A stretch of DNA of 9,378 bases from Lachnospiraceae bacterium (GCA_900754855.1 CAAEEI010000175.1:1-9378), one strand, 5' to 3'; shown: positions 1-4,936, numbered from the stretch's first letter. Translations and numbers: made by a program. Notes: generated from the letters alone by a model not told the origin.

Positions 1-219
1 CCGGGATAATAAAATATTGATTCCTGTCCCTGTTCCGGTTCCTACGGCAACCATAAGCCACTGGATGGGAGAAATAATCGATAATGCGGTAAGCCCCGCC
101 TGAGAAAACCTGGCCACAAAATAACTGTCCACAATATTATAAATCGACTGTATCAACAAAGCCAGCATAACCGGCGGTGCAAGTTTTAACAATAATTTTG
201 GAATAGAACATGTTCTCAT
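1..219 (-). CDS. MATE family efflux transporter, N-terminal 73 residues (3' end beyond the window)
   Basis: The frame runs from an ATG at 219 leftward off the window with no stop, so 73 N-terminal residues are visible. They begin MRTCSIPKLLLKLAPPVM and continue through a hydrophobic stretch with the hallmark IYNIVDSYFVARF at about residues 26-38, then LTALSIISPIQWLMVAVGTG. This pattern of a P-rich first helix, a Y-N-I-V-D-x-Y/F-F-V motif and a second helix with S-P-I is typical of the MATE (NorM/DinF-like) cation or drug antiporters of the cytoplasmic membrane. An AGGAGG at 228-233 lies 8 bases before the ATG, supporting this start. The gene follows the secreted-protein gene on the same strand but is separated from it by a hairpin terminator, so it probably has its own promoter. 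The substrate cannot be judged from the visible part. Confidence 0.85.
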   Translation of the reverse strand, partial: MRTCSIPKLLLKLAPPVMLALLIQSIYNIVDSYFVARFSQAGLTALSIISPIQWLMVAVGTGTGTGINILLSR

Positions 220-250
220 TCTCTTTTCCTCCTCTCCTTTGTTTTATGCC

Positions 251-279
251 GTTATTTGAATATTACGGGCATTTCTCAA
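251..279 (-). promoter_or_regulatory. candidate promoter for the MATE gene
   Basis: On the minus strand TTGAGA (274-279, five of six matches to the -35 consensus) is followed after 17 bases by AATAAC (251-256, four of six matches to the -10 consensus), about 30 bases before the MATE start codon. The -35 box overlaps the end of the preceding terminator. The spacing is ideal but the -10 is weak, so this is a tentative call. Confidence 0.35.
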
Positions 280-331
280 AAATACGGCGTCCCCCGCCAG
301 GACTTTCCTTCGCTTGGGGCACCGTATTTTT
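278..331 (-). terminator. hairpin terminator after the secreted-protein gene
   Basis: A ten-base stem, AAAAATACGG (278-287) with CCGTATTTTT (322-331), is extended inward by a few further pairs including CCC with GGG and closes a loop of roughly 20 bases. On either strand the outer part of the stem yields a T run, so it can work in both directions. It lies 43 bases after the stop codon of the secreted-protein gene and upstream of the MATE gene, so its main job is probably to end the secreted-protein transcript. Confidence 0.7.
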
Positions 332-373
332 TCCGCTATGGTAACGTTTCCTTCTGAATTTTAATGGTTTTCC

Positions 374-898
374 TTAGTATTGCGGTAATCGCACATACCC
401 TTTTTCTTCTTTATTCAGGCGGCTGAAAAAGCTGTCTCTGCTGTAGGTTTTCCCATTGATGGTCGCCTTCTGCGGCTCATGTTTTCCATTGACCCAGATA
501 TATTTTTTCTTCTGTATGGCCTTTCCTTTTTTTACTTTAAAGAAGACATATCTTCCGCCCCCCGTATCCGAATTACATAACACGAACATTTTTTTCTTTT
601 TATGATAGCCAATGTATCCGTCTTTTCCATATCTGACCTTTTTCAAACATACTCTTTTTCCTTTTTTTACATTGTAGGTGTATACTGCGCCATAAAGCAT
701 TGGTTCGCTGTATACCAGTTCCGGCACACCATTTTTATCCAGATCCACGATGGCCGGTTTTCCCGTATGTCTGTTCAAAAAGTTCTTATAAGCGTTCATG
801 GCCTGATCTTTTTTCGACAGGGCGCTGACCGTTGCCGGCGTTCCTGCTGTTCCTGCCATCACTAAAACAATCATGGCTGCTGCTGCTTTCTTTTTCAT
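374..898 (-). CDS. small secreted, lysine-rich protein with a DxDxNG calcium-type loop; unknown function
   Basis: The protein of 174 residues has a clear signal peptide: MKKK, then a hydrophobic core to about residue 22, then a likely type I cleavage site VSA|LS after residue 26. No lipobox cysteine is visible. The mature part is strongly basic. At residues 52-61 it has DLDKNGVPEL, an EF-hand or VCBS-like loop (D-x-D-x-N-G-x-x-E-L) of the type that binds calcium. Aromatic and Lys-rich strands follow, with cysteines at 84 and 108 and a C-terminal INGKTYSRDSF segment. I recall similar proteins (signal peptide, one DxDxNG loop, repeated Lys/Tyr/Gly strands, terminal NGK-V/T-Y-S) as recurrent in Lachnospiraceae, but I know no name or function for them. 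A longer start at 913 would use TTG inside the ribosome binding site, so the ATG at 898, six bases after AGGAGG, is preferred. It is a single-gene unit, divergent from the alcohol dehydrogenase gene. Confidence 0.75.
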   Translation of the reverse strand: MKKKAAAAMIVLVMAGTAGTPATVSALSKKDQAMNAYKNFLNRHTGKPAIVDLDKNGVPELVYSEPMLYGAVYTYNVKKGKRVCLKKVRYGKDGYIGYHKKKKMFVLCNSDTGGGRYVFFKVKKGKAIQKKKYIWVNGKHEPQKATINGKTYSRDSFFSRLNKEEKGYVRLPQY

Positions 899-904
899 CT
901 TTTC

Positions 905-910
905 CCTCCT
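905..910 (-). promoter_or_regulatory. ribosome binding site that fixes the secreted-protein start
   Basis: AGGAGG on the minus strand lies six bases upstream of the ATG at 898. The alternative TTG codon at 913 sits upstream of and next to this site and would place the Shine-Dalgarno sequence inside the coding region, so it is unlikely to be used. Confidence 0.8.
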
Positions 911-951
911 CAATCTGCTTATTCTTCGAAAGAAATCCTTCCCATAACGCT

Positions 952-960
952 ATTCTATCA
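952..960 (-). promoter_or_regulatory. candidate extended -10 promoter of the secreted-protein gene
   Basis: On the minus strand TGATAGAAT combines an extended -10 TGn with TAGAAT (five of six matches to TATAAT), about 50 bases before the ATG. No convincing -35 box is seen 17 bases further upstream, which is tolerable for an extended -10 promoter. Tentative. Confidence 0.4.
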
Positions 961-1011
961 TTAGACACGCTCTTTTTCTATATTAATTTTCCTCTCTTTT
1001 TTGTTTATTTT

Positions 1012-1029
1012 TTGTTACATTATTAACAT
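1012..1029. promoter_or_regulatory. candidate Rex-type redox operator, distal site
   Basis: The sequence TTGTTACATTATTAACAT matches 12 of the 14 defined positions of the clostridial Rex operator TTGTTAA-N4-TTAACAA; only the inner seventh and the last base differ. Rex is an NADH/NAD+ sensing repressor that commonly controls alcohol dehydrogenase genes in Clostridia. The site lies about 120 bases upstream of the dehydrogenase promoter and about 50 bases upstream of the candidate promoter of the divergent secreted-protein gene, so it could act on either. Because the site is AT-rich in an AT-rich spacer, chance remains possible. Confidence 0.4.
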
Positions 1030-1150
1030 CTTGTTTCAAAAAATTTTTCTGTTTTTTCTCTGGTTTTTTATAGTTTATCCATGTATCACTTTATCATTCT
1101 AAAGAAAACACAGGAAAAACATGTTTTTTCTCGTTTTAATTAAATTTCTC

Positions 1151-1178
1151 TTGTAATTTTTGTTTTCTATGTTAAAAT
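1151..1178 (+). promoter_or_regulatory. candidate sigma-A promoter of the alcohol dehydrogenase gene
   Basis: TTGTAA (1151-1156) and TAAAAT (1173-1178) are 16 bases apart and sit 40 bases before the start codon. The region just upstream is rich in A/T tracts. The predicted transcription start, near 1185, falls inside a second, poorer Rex-like sequence (1183-1200, TTGTTAA followed by a weak second half, 10 of 14 positions), a position suited to repression. Confidence 0.5.
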
Positions 1179-1205
1179 GATATTGTTAAAAAAAACACAT
1201 ATCAT

Positions 1206-1211
1206 AGGAGG
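1206..1211 (+). promoter_or_regulatory. ribosome binding site that decides the alcohol dehydrogenase start
   Basis: AGGAGG is followed by two ATG codons in the same frame, at 1215 and 1218. Spacing is three bases to the first and six to the second. Six is close to the usual optimum, so the start at 1218 (protein beginning MSRFTLPRD) is preferred. Confidence 0.7.
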
Positions 1212-1217
1212 ACAATG

Positions 1218-2399
1218 ATGAGTAGATTTACATTACCAAGAGACATTTACCATGGAGTTGGCTGTCTGGAAGAATTAAAAAACTTAAAAGGAAAAAAAGC
1301 TATCCTTGTTGTTGGCGGCGGTTCCATGAAACGTCAGGGATTTTTAGATAAAGCAGTCGGCTATCTGCAGGAAGCTGGCATGGAAGTCAAAGTATTCGAA
1401 GGAGTTGAACCGGACCCATCCGTAGAAACCGTAATGAAGGGCGCTGCAGTTATGCGTGAATTTGAACCGGACTGGATCGTTTCCATGGGCGGCGGTTCCC
1501 CAATTGACGCTGCAAAAGCAATGTGGGCATTCTATGAATATCCGGATACCACATTCGAAGATCTTTGTATTCCATTTAACTTCCCGGAATTAAGACAGAA
1601 AGCAAAATTCGCAGCAATTCCATCCACTTCCGGAACAGCGACAGAGGTTACTGCCTTCTCCGTAATCACCAATTACCAGACTGGCGTAAAATATCCTCTG
1701 GCAGACTTTAATATTACGCCGGACGTAGCTATCGTTGATCCTGAACTGGTTCGTCAGCTTCCGGTTAAACAGGTGGCTTACACCGGTATGGACGCTTTAA
1801 CCCACGCCATCGAAGCCTATGTTTCCACATTAAACGGACCGTTTACGGATCCTCTGGCTTTGCAGGCTATCGAGATGGTTCTTGACTATCTTCCGGCTTC
1901 TTACCGCGGCGATATGGTTGCCAGAGAACAGATGCATTACGCACAGTGTCTGGCTGGTATGGCATTCTCCAACGCTTTACTGGGTATCGTTCACTCCATG
2001 GCACATAAAACCGGAGCTGCCTTCTCCACAGGACATATTCCTCACGGATGTGCAAATGCCATTTATTTACCATATGTTATCAAATATAATGCAAAAGATC
2101 CTGTTGCCGCAGCTCGCTATGCTGAGATCGCCCGCCGTATGGGTCTTGAAGGCACCAGCCAGAAAGCGCTGATCAACAGCCTCTGTGCAAAAATTGACGC
2201 CTTCAACGTTGCCCTGAATATTCCAAAAACACTGAAAGAATTTGGCATCGACGAAGAAGAGTTCAAGAGCAAAGTTGCCGGCATTGCTGAACTGGCTGTT
2301 GGTGATGCATGTACAGGATCCAATCCTCGTGAAATCACACCGGAGCAGATGGAAAGACTGTTTGTCTGCACCTACTACGGAACAGAGGTGGATTTCTAA
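1218..2399 (+). CDS. iron-containing (type III) alcohol dehydrogenase
   Basis: This 393-residue protein belongs to the Fe-ADH family, which interconverts aldehydes or ketones and alcohols using NAD(P)H in the cytoplasm. The N-terminal Rossmann-like half carries GGGS at about 33-36 and the dinucleotide motif GGGSPID at about 91-97. The C-terminal helical half carries the metal ligands expected from FucO-type enzymes: D192 and H196 in MDALTHAIEAY, H259 in GIVHSMAHK, and H276 in HIPHGCANAIYLPYV. Length is normal for the family. The sequence resembles the clostridial butanol or NADPH-dependent alcohol dehydrogenase subgroup, so a role in disposing of fermentation reductant as ethanol or a longer alcohol is likely; the substrate is not shown by the sequence. 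It is transcribed alone, with its own promoter, possible Rex operators upstream and a strong terminator downstream. It is the only plus-strand gene in the window. Confidence 0.93.
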   Translation: MSRFTLPRDIYHGVGCLEELKNLKGKKAILVVGGGSMKRQGFLDKAVGYLQEAGMEVKVFEGVEPDPSVETVMKGAAVMREFEPDWIVSMGGGSPIDAAKAMWAFYEYPDTTFEDLCIPFNFPELRQKAKFAAIPSTSGTATEVTAFSVITNYQTGVKYPLADFNITPDVAIVDPELVRQLPVKQVAYTGMDALTHAIEAYVSTLNGPFTDPLALQAIEMVLDYLPASYRGDMVAREQMHYAQCLAGMAFSNALLGIVHSMAHKTGAAFSTGHIPHGCANAIYLPYVIKYNAKDPVAAARYAEIARRMGLEGTSQKALINSLCAKIDAFNVALNIPKTLKEFGIDEEEFKSKVAGIAELAVGDACTGSNPREITPEQMERLFVCTYYGTEVDF

Positions 2400-2425
2400 T
2401 TCCTTTTCATGGACATAAACAAAAA

Positions 2426-2472
2426 ACTGCCGTCGCAATACTGTCTTTGTATTACGGCGGCAGTCCTTTTTT
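2426..2472. terminator. strong bidirectional terminator between convergent genes
   Basis: A 16-base stem with a single C/A mismatch (2426-2441 with 2449-2464; outer pairs ACTGCCG/CGGCAGT) closes a seven-base loop. It is followed on the plus strand by CC and a run of six T (2465-2472), and on the minus strand by a T run (2426-2421). It ends the alcohol dehydrogenase transcript 26 bases after its stop, and can also end the convergent ung/arsC-like transcript. Confidence 0.9.
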
Positions 2473-2511
2473 CACCGCTGTCAGGCTTATTTATTTTTCC
2501 GATTTAAGTAG

Positions 2512-2862
2512 TCAGGAAAACTTCTCTTCATATTCCTTTTCTTTAAAACCTACCAGAACGTAGTCTTCCCCGACGATGATCGGACGTTTGACTAACATAC
2601 CATTGGTAGCCAGCAGTGCATACTGTTCTTCCTCACTCATGGATGGAAGCTGATCTTTTATGTTGTTCTGACGGTAGATCTGTCCGCTGGTATTGAAAAA
2701 ACGTTTCAGGGGCAGACCACTCTTTTTATGCCACTCTTTTAATTCTTCGGCCGTCGGATTATTTTCCACGATGTGGCGGTCTTCAAAAGCAATCCCTTTA
2801 TCTTCCAGCCATTTCTTTGCTTTTTTGCAGGTACTGCATTTCGGATATTCTACAAATAACAT
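2512..2862 (-). CDS. ArsC/Spx-family thioredoxin-fold protein (YffB/MgsR-like)
   Basis: This 116-residue protein has the compact thioredoxin-like fold of the ArsC/Spx family. It starts with a beta strand and then a redox motif C9-S-T-C12 in YPKCSTCKKAKKWL, which is the N-terminal pattern of this family. RPI at 93-95 (in MLVKRPIIV) is the conserved cis-proline-type motif, and VLVGFKEKEYEEKF closes the domain. Members include arsenate reductases, the RNA polymerase-binding regulators Spx and MgsR, and YffB-like proteins of unknown role. The CxxC rather than a single catalytic cysteine, the length below Spx and the absence of ars genes make true arsenate reduction less likely; a redox-linked or uncharacterised role is the safer reading. 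It starts 35 bases after the ung stop on the same strand and is probably cotranscribed with ung. Confidence 0.85.
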   Translation of the reverse strand: MLFVEYPKCSTCKKAKKWLEDKGIAFEDRHIVENNPTAEELKEWHKKSGLPLKRFFNTSGQIYRQNNIKDQLPSMSEEEQYALLATNGMLVKRPIIVGEDYVLVGFKEKEYEEKFS

Positions 2863-2897
2863 TTCCTCTTCCTCTTTCTTTCTTCGTTTTCCGCTTT

Positions 2898-3578
2898 TTA
2901 TTGATGCAGGTTTTCAATTTGCCAGTCAATCGGTTCCAACTGATGGAATTTCAGAAATTCATTGGTCTGACTGAAATGGCGGCAGCCAAAAAATCCCCGG
3001 TAGGCCGATAACGGACTGGGATGCGGCGCCTCCAGAATCAGGTGCTTTGGATGATTTAACATGGCTTTTTTCATTTGCGCCGGTCGCCCCCAGAGTAAAA
3101 AGACGATGGGACGATCCTGCTCATTCAGCACTTTTATGGCCGCATCCGTAAATTCTTCCCAGCCAATGCCCCGGTGCGAATTCGCCTGATGGGCGCGCAC
3201 CGTCAAAACGGTATTTAACATCAGGACGCCCTGTTTTGCCCATTTGACCAGATATCCGTTGTCCGGGATATAACAGCCGAGATCATCGTGCAGCTCTTTA
3301 TAAATATTGACCAGAGACGGGGGAATCTCCACCTCCGGTTTTACGGAAAAACACAGCCCATGTGCCTGTCCATAATTATGATAGGGATCCTGCCCAAGGA
3401 TTACGACTTTAACATCCTTGAGTGGTGTTAAATGAAAAGCATTAAAAATATCATTGGCCGGTGGAAAAATTTCTCTTTCCCGGTATTCCTCGTTGATTTT
3501 CTCATAAAGCGTACGATAGTATGGCTTACTGTATTCTCCTTTCAAAGCCAGCGCCCAATCGTTATTTATTGCCGACAT
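2898..3578 (-). CDS. ung: uracil-DNA glycosylase (family 1)
   Basis: The 226-residue enzyme removes uracil from DNA by cleaving the N-glycosidic bond, the first step of base excision repair. All family 1 signatures are visible: the water-activating loop GQDPYH at 62-67 with catalytic Asp64, the uracil pocket (GLCFSV at 74-79 and LNTVLTV at 121-127 with Asn122), LLWGRPAQ at 161-168, and the minor-groove intercalation loop HPSPLS at 186-191 with catalytic His186. Length is typical of bacterial Ung. The start ATG at 3578 has an AAGGGG-type ribosome binding site about nine bases upstream. The arsC-like gene follows after 35 bases. A terminator lies upstream (3689-3725), so ung should have its own promoter in 3579-3688, but I see no convincing boxes there and no GAAC-N4-GTTC SOS box. 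Confidence 0.96.
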   Translation of the reverse strand: MSAINNDWALALKGEYSKPYYRTLYEKINEEYREREIFPPANDIFNAFHLTPLKDVKVVILGQDPYHNYGQAHGLCFSVKPEVEIPPSLVNIYKELHDDLGCYIPDNGYLVKWAKQGVLMLNTVLTVRAHQANSHRGIGWEEFTDAAIKVLNEQDRPIVFLLWGRPAQMKKAMLNHPKHLILEAPHPSPLSAYRGFFGCRHFSQTNEFLKFHQLEPIDWQIENLHQ

Positions 3579-3688
3579 ACTTTTGTTTCCCCTTTCTTTC
3601 TAAGAAACTTCTGCTTTTTTTCGTACAACATTCGCCCGGTATTTTGCCGCACCCAGAATTTCGCCTGCGAAGACCGTCCTCTGTACAG

Positions 3689-3725
3689 AAAAAAACTGCC
3701 ATAATATACAAGATATTATAGCAGT
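3689..3725 (-). terminator. terminator of the eutS-eutP transcript
   Basis: Arms ACTGC (3695-3699) and ATAATAT (3701-3707) pair with ATATTAT (3713-3719) and GCAGT (3721-3725) around a five-base loop. The one odd pair is C/A on the plus strand but a permitted T-G wobble in the minus-strand RNA, and a seven-base T run follows on the minus strand. This indicates a minus-strand terminator, separating eutP from ung. Confidence 0.85.
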
Positions 3726-3731
3726 CTTTTT

Positions 3732-3811
3732 CTCTATTGACCAGAGTTCCTTTGTCCTGTGCCAGGCACAGCACCGAGGAATGTATTCGTTAGGGGACAG
3801 CCTTTCGGCTG
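3732..3811 (-). other. structured 3' untranslated region of eutP
   Basis: Between the eutP stop and its terminator the minus-strand RNA can form several short hairpins: CAGCC-GAAA-GGCTG (3811-3798, a perfect five-base stem capped by a GNRA tetraloop), a near-palindrome CTGTGCC-T-GGCACAG (3771-3757), and CTCT with AGAG (3746-3732). A competing TGTCC/GGACA pairing (3799-3795 with 3757-3753) overlaps two of them. I do not recognise a known RNA family here; it may be a processed or regulatory 3' end or simple spacer structure. Confidence 0.4.
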
Positions 3812-3816
3812 ATAAC

Positions 3817-4335
3817 TCATATCCGTAAAGTGTGTTTCTCACTTTCGCCTGGTCCAAATCCAAGTTTATCGTACTCTGCCTTGGCAACTTCCCATGGAAG
3901 AATGTCAACCGGTTCCTTCAGATATTCCAATATATCCGAAATACCTTCTCCAGTGTAGGCACTTGTATAGAAAATCTTCTTACAACCGGCTAATCTCAAC
4001 CACTCGCCAGCCTGTTCGGGATTGGCTGCCCAGTGATCAATTTTGGTTACAACACCAACCACTTCCCTGTTGCTGACAGAAACAACATTTGGCGGGTATA
4101 ATGAAAATGGTTCGATGGCACTCATCAGCAGACCGATCACATCGGCTTCACAACCGTATACGGCCAATGCTCCGGCCAGTTCCTTCGTTTCCGCGTATTC
4201 TCCGGGTGTGTCGATAATCACGTCAAAATGATTTACATACTGTGTTTTATGGTATGTAATTTTCTCACCCTTCATCGCCTGCATGATTGTCGTCTTTCCA
4301 GACTCACTGCGACCGATAAACATAATTTTACGCAT
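3817..4335 (-). CDS. eutP: EutP/PduV-family small GTPase-like protein
   Basis: This 172-residue protein begins MRKIMFIGRSESGKTT, which contains the P-loop GRSESGKT (8-15), the signature start of EutP/PduV. Further GTPase motifs are G3 DTPGEY (42-47), G4 TKID (97-100) and G5 TSA (124-126). EutP is encoded in ethanolamine-utilisation operons and PduV in propanediol operons, where they associate with bacterial microcompartments; Salmonella EutP has also been reported to have acetate kinase activity. The core ends near residue 142 and about 30 further residues (PVDILPWEVAKAEYDKLG and beyond) extend past it, somewhat longer than E. coli EutP. The start lies 11 bases after the eutS stop, so the two genes are translationally close and surely cotranscribed. 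A GGTG-type ribosome binding site sits just upstream. No other eut or pdu gene is in view. Confidence 0.88.
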   Translation of the reverse strand: MRKIMFIGRSESGKTTIMQAMKGEKITYHKTQYVNHFDVIIDTPGEYAETKELAGALAVYGCEADVIGLLMSAIEPFSLYPPNVVSVSNREVVGVVTKIDHWAANPEQAGEWLRLAGCKKIFYTSAYTGEGISDILEYLKEPVDILPWEVAKAEYDKLGFGPGESEKHTLRI

Positions 4336-4346
4336 AAAGCATCACC

Positions 4347-4730
4347 TTATTTCTTTGTTACAGGGCATGTCGCATATCCCAGATCGTTCTGGAAATAATG
4401 AATCACAGATTTTACAGCAGATTCTACAGCGGAAATACGTCCTGTCAGAATCAACGTACCACTAAAACGGTCAACGAATCCCAGATAAACATCTCCACTC
4501 TTGATGGCGATGTCCGCACCGATTACGGCAGATTCACTAGGGGTTACTGTGATGATCCCGATGGCAGACCGCTCAAAATCAATATCAGGATTCAGACCGA
4601 GCTTACGGTATACAATTGGTTTTGGACTGGTAACAACGTGAGCCAGTGTGATCTGTCTTCCAGGCACTGTCTCCTGAATAATACGAAGTCTTCCTTCCGC
4701 GTCCTTTGGTAATAATTCTTTAATATCCAT
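4347..4730 (-). CDS. eutS: bacterial microcompartment shell protein, EutS/PduU type (circularly permuted BMC domain)
   Basis: The 127-residue protein is a hexameric shell tile of a bacterial microcompartment. It carries the EutS/PduU sequence order, in which the BMC fold is circularly permuted: RIIQETVPGRQITLAH at 16-31 (the strands that form the small barrel over the pore), AIGIITVTPSESAVIGADIA at 56-75, and GFVDRFSGTLILTG at 84-97, ending TCPVTKK. It is longer than typical EutS (about 111) or PduU (116): there is a 12-15 residue N-terminal extension (MDIKELLPKDAEG) and a few extra residues near 47-54. The ATG at 4730 has AAGGAG about eight bases upstream. It leads a two-gene unit with eutP and has a strong extended -10 promoter. 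Whether the shell serves ethanolamine, propanediol or another substrate cannot be told here. Confidence 0.93.
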   Translation of the reverse strand: MDIKELLPKDAEGRLRIIQETVPGRQITLAHVVTSPKPIVYRKLGLNPDIDFERSAIGIITVTPSESAVIGADIAIKSGDVYLGFVDRFSGTLILTGRISAVESAVKSVIHYFQNDLGYATCPVTKK

Positions 4731-4756
4731 ATTTTACGCTCCTTTATTCCGAATTT

Positions 4757-4794
4757 AAGATCCTCTTTTCTTCCTTTCAGGCTTAACGGATCTT
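4757..4794 (-). other. leader hairpin in front of eutS
   Basis: A perfect seven-base inverted repeat, AAGATCC (4757-4763) and GGATCTT (4788-4794), closes a 24-base loop within the predicted eutS 5' untranslated region, between the promoter and the AAGGAG ribosome binding site. It is not followed by a T run, so it is not an intrinsic terminator. It does not show the paired hairpins with conserved loop bases of the EutV antiterminator targets. A role in RNA stability or translation is only a possibility. Confidence 0.4.
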
Positions 4795-4819
4795 TTTACC
4801 TGATGTCCCATATAACAAG

Positions 4820-4848
4820 ATTATAACATATCGGAACGTAATATTCTA
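4820..4848 (-). promoter_or_regulatory. extended -10 promoter of eutS-eutP
   Basis: On the minus strand TGTTATAAT gives a perfect TATAAT (-10, 4820-4825) with the TGn extension (4826-4828). A 17-base spacer leads to a weak -35, TAGAAT (4843-4848). The predicted start is near 4813, leaving a leader of roughly 80 bases. A nine-base imperfect inverted repeat (4800-4808 and 4859-4867) brackets this promoter. Confidence 0.65.
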
Positions 4849-4870
4849 TGAAAAAATTGGACATTAGATG

Positions 4871-4931
4871 CCTTTCCTTGGTTCTTTTTTGAACAATTTT
4901 ACAAAAAAGAGAACTCCTTCAACAAGAAAGG
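4871..4931 (-). terminator. imperfect hairpin after thrS, possible terminator
   Basis: After the thrS stop the minus-strand RNA can form CCTTTCTTG (4931-4923) with CAAGGAAAGG (4880-4871), and inside it GTTCTCTTTTTTG (4914-4902) with CAAAAAAGAAC (4891-4881), with a bulge and an internal loop. The nearest T run (4856-4851) is 14 bases beyond the stem, so this is not a textbook intrinsic terminator, but nothing better is seen between thrS and the eutS promoter. Confidence 0.35.
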
Positions 4932-4936
4932 ACAAC

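Larger units (their letters stand above)
899..1217. other. AT-rich divergent intergenic spacer
   Basis: This gene-free stretch separates the divergent secreted-protein and alcohol dehydrogenase genes. It is very rich in A and T tracts (for example around 1038-1070 and 1129-1168), which suggests intrinsic curvature or UP-type elements. It holds candidate promoters for both genes, two Rex-like operator candidates (1012-1029 and 1183-1200), and a perfect 14-base palindrome, AAAAACATGTTTTT, at 1115-1128, about 20 bases before the dehydrogenase -35 box. No conserved RNA motif is recognised. Confidence 0.6.

Noticed and set aside
786..968. Short open frame overlapping the start of the secreted-protein gene on the same strand
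   Set aside because: It is an alternative frame through the signal-peptide region, with no ribosome binding site and no recognisable protein features.
2512..2862. Arsenate resistance gene arsC
   Set aside because: The family match is real, but there are no arsR, arsB or acr3 genes and the motif is CxxC, so an arsenic role is not supported. The neutral ArsC/Spx-family call is used.
3579..3688. SOS (LexA) box in front of ung
   Set aside because: I looked for the Firmicutes pattern GAAC-N4-GTTC and found none. A short TTCGC-AG-GCGAA inverted repeat (3659-3670) is present but matches no known operator.
3600..3908. Minus-strand open frame of about 100 codons overlapping eutP's end and the terminator
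   Set aside because: It overlaps eutP in another frame, runs straight through a strong terminator and has no protein character.
1218..4730. The alcohol dehydrogenase together with eutS-eutP as one microcompartment system
   Set aside because: The dehydrogenase is on the opposite strand and separated by two terminators and the ung unit. It has no obvious N-terminal encapsulation peptide, and no other microcompartment enzyme is nearby.
4731..4866. Cobalamin riboswitch or EutV ANTAR target before eutS
   Set aside because: The leader is too short for a cobalamin riboswitch and lacks its conserved boxes, and the single stem lacks the paired hairpins and terminator of ANTAR targets.
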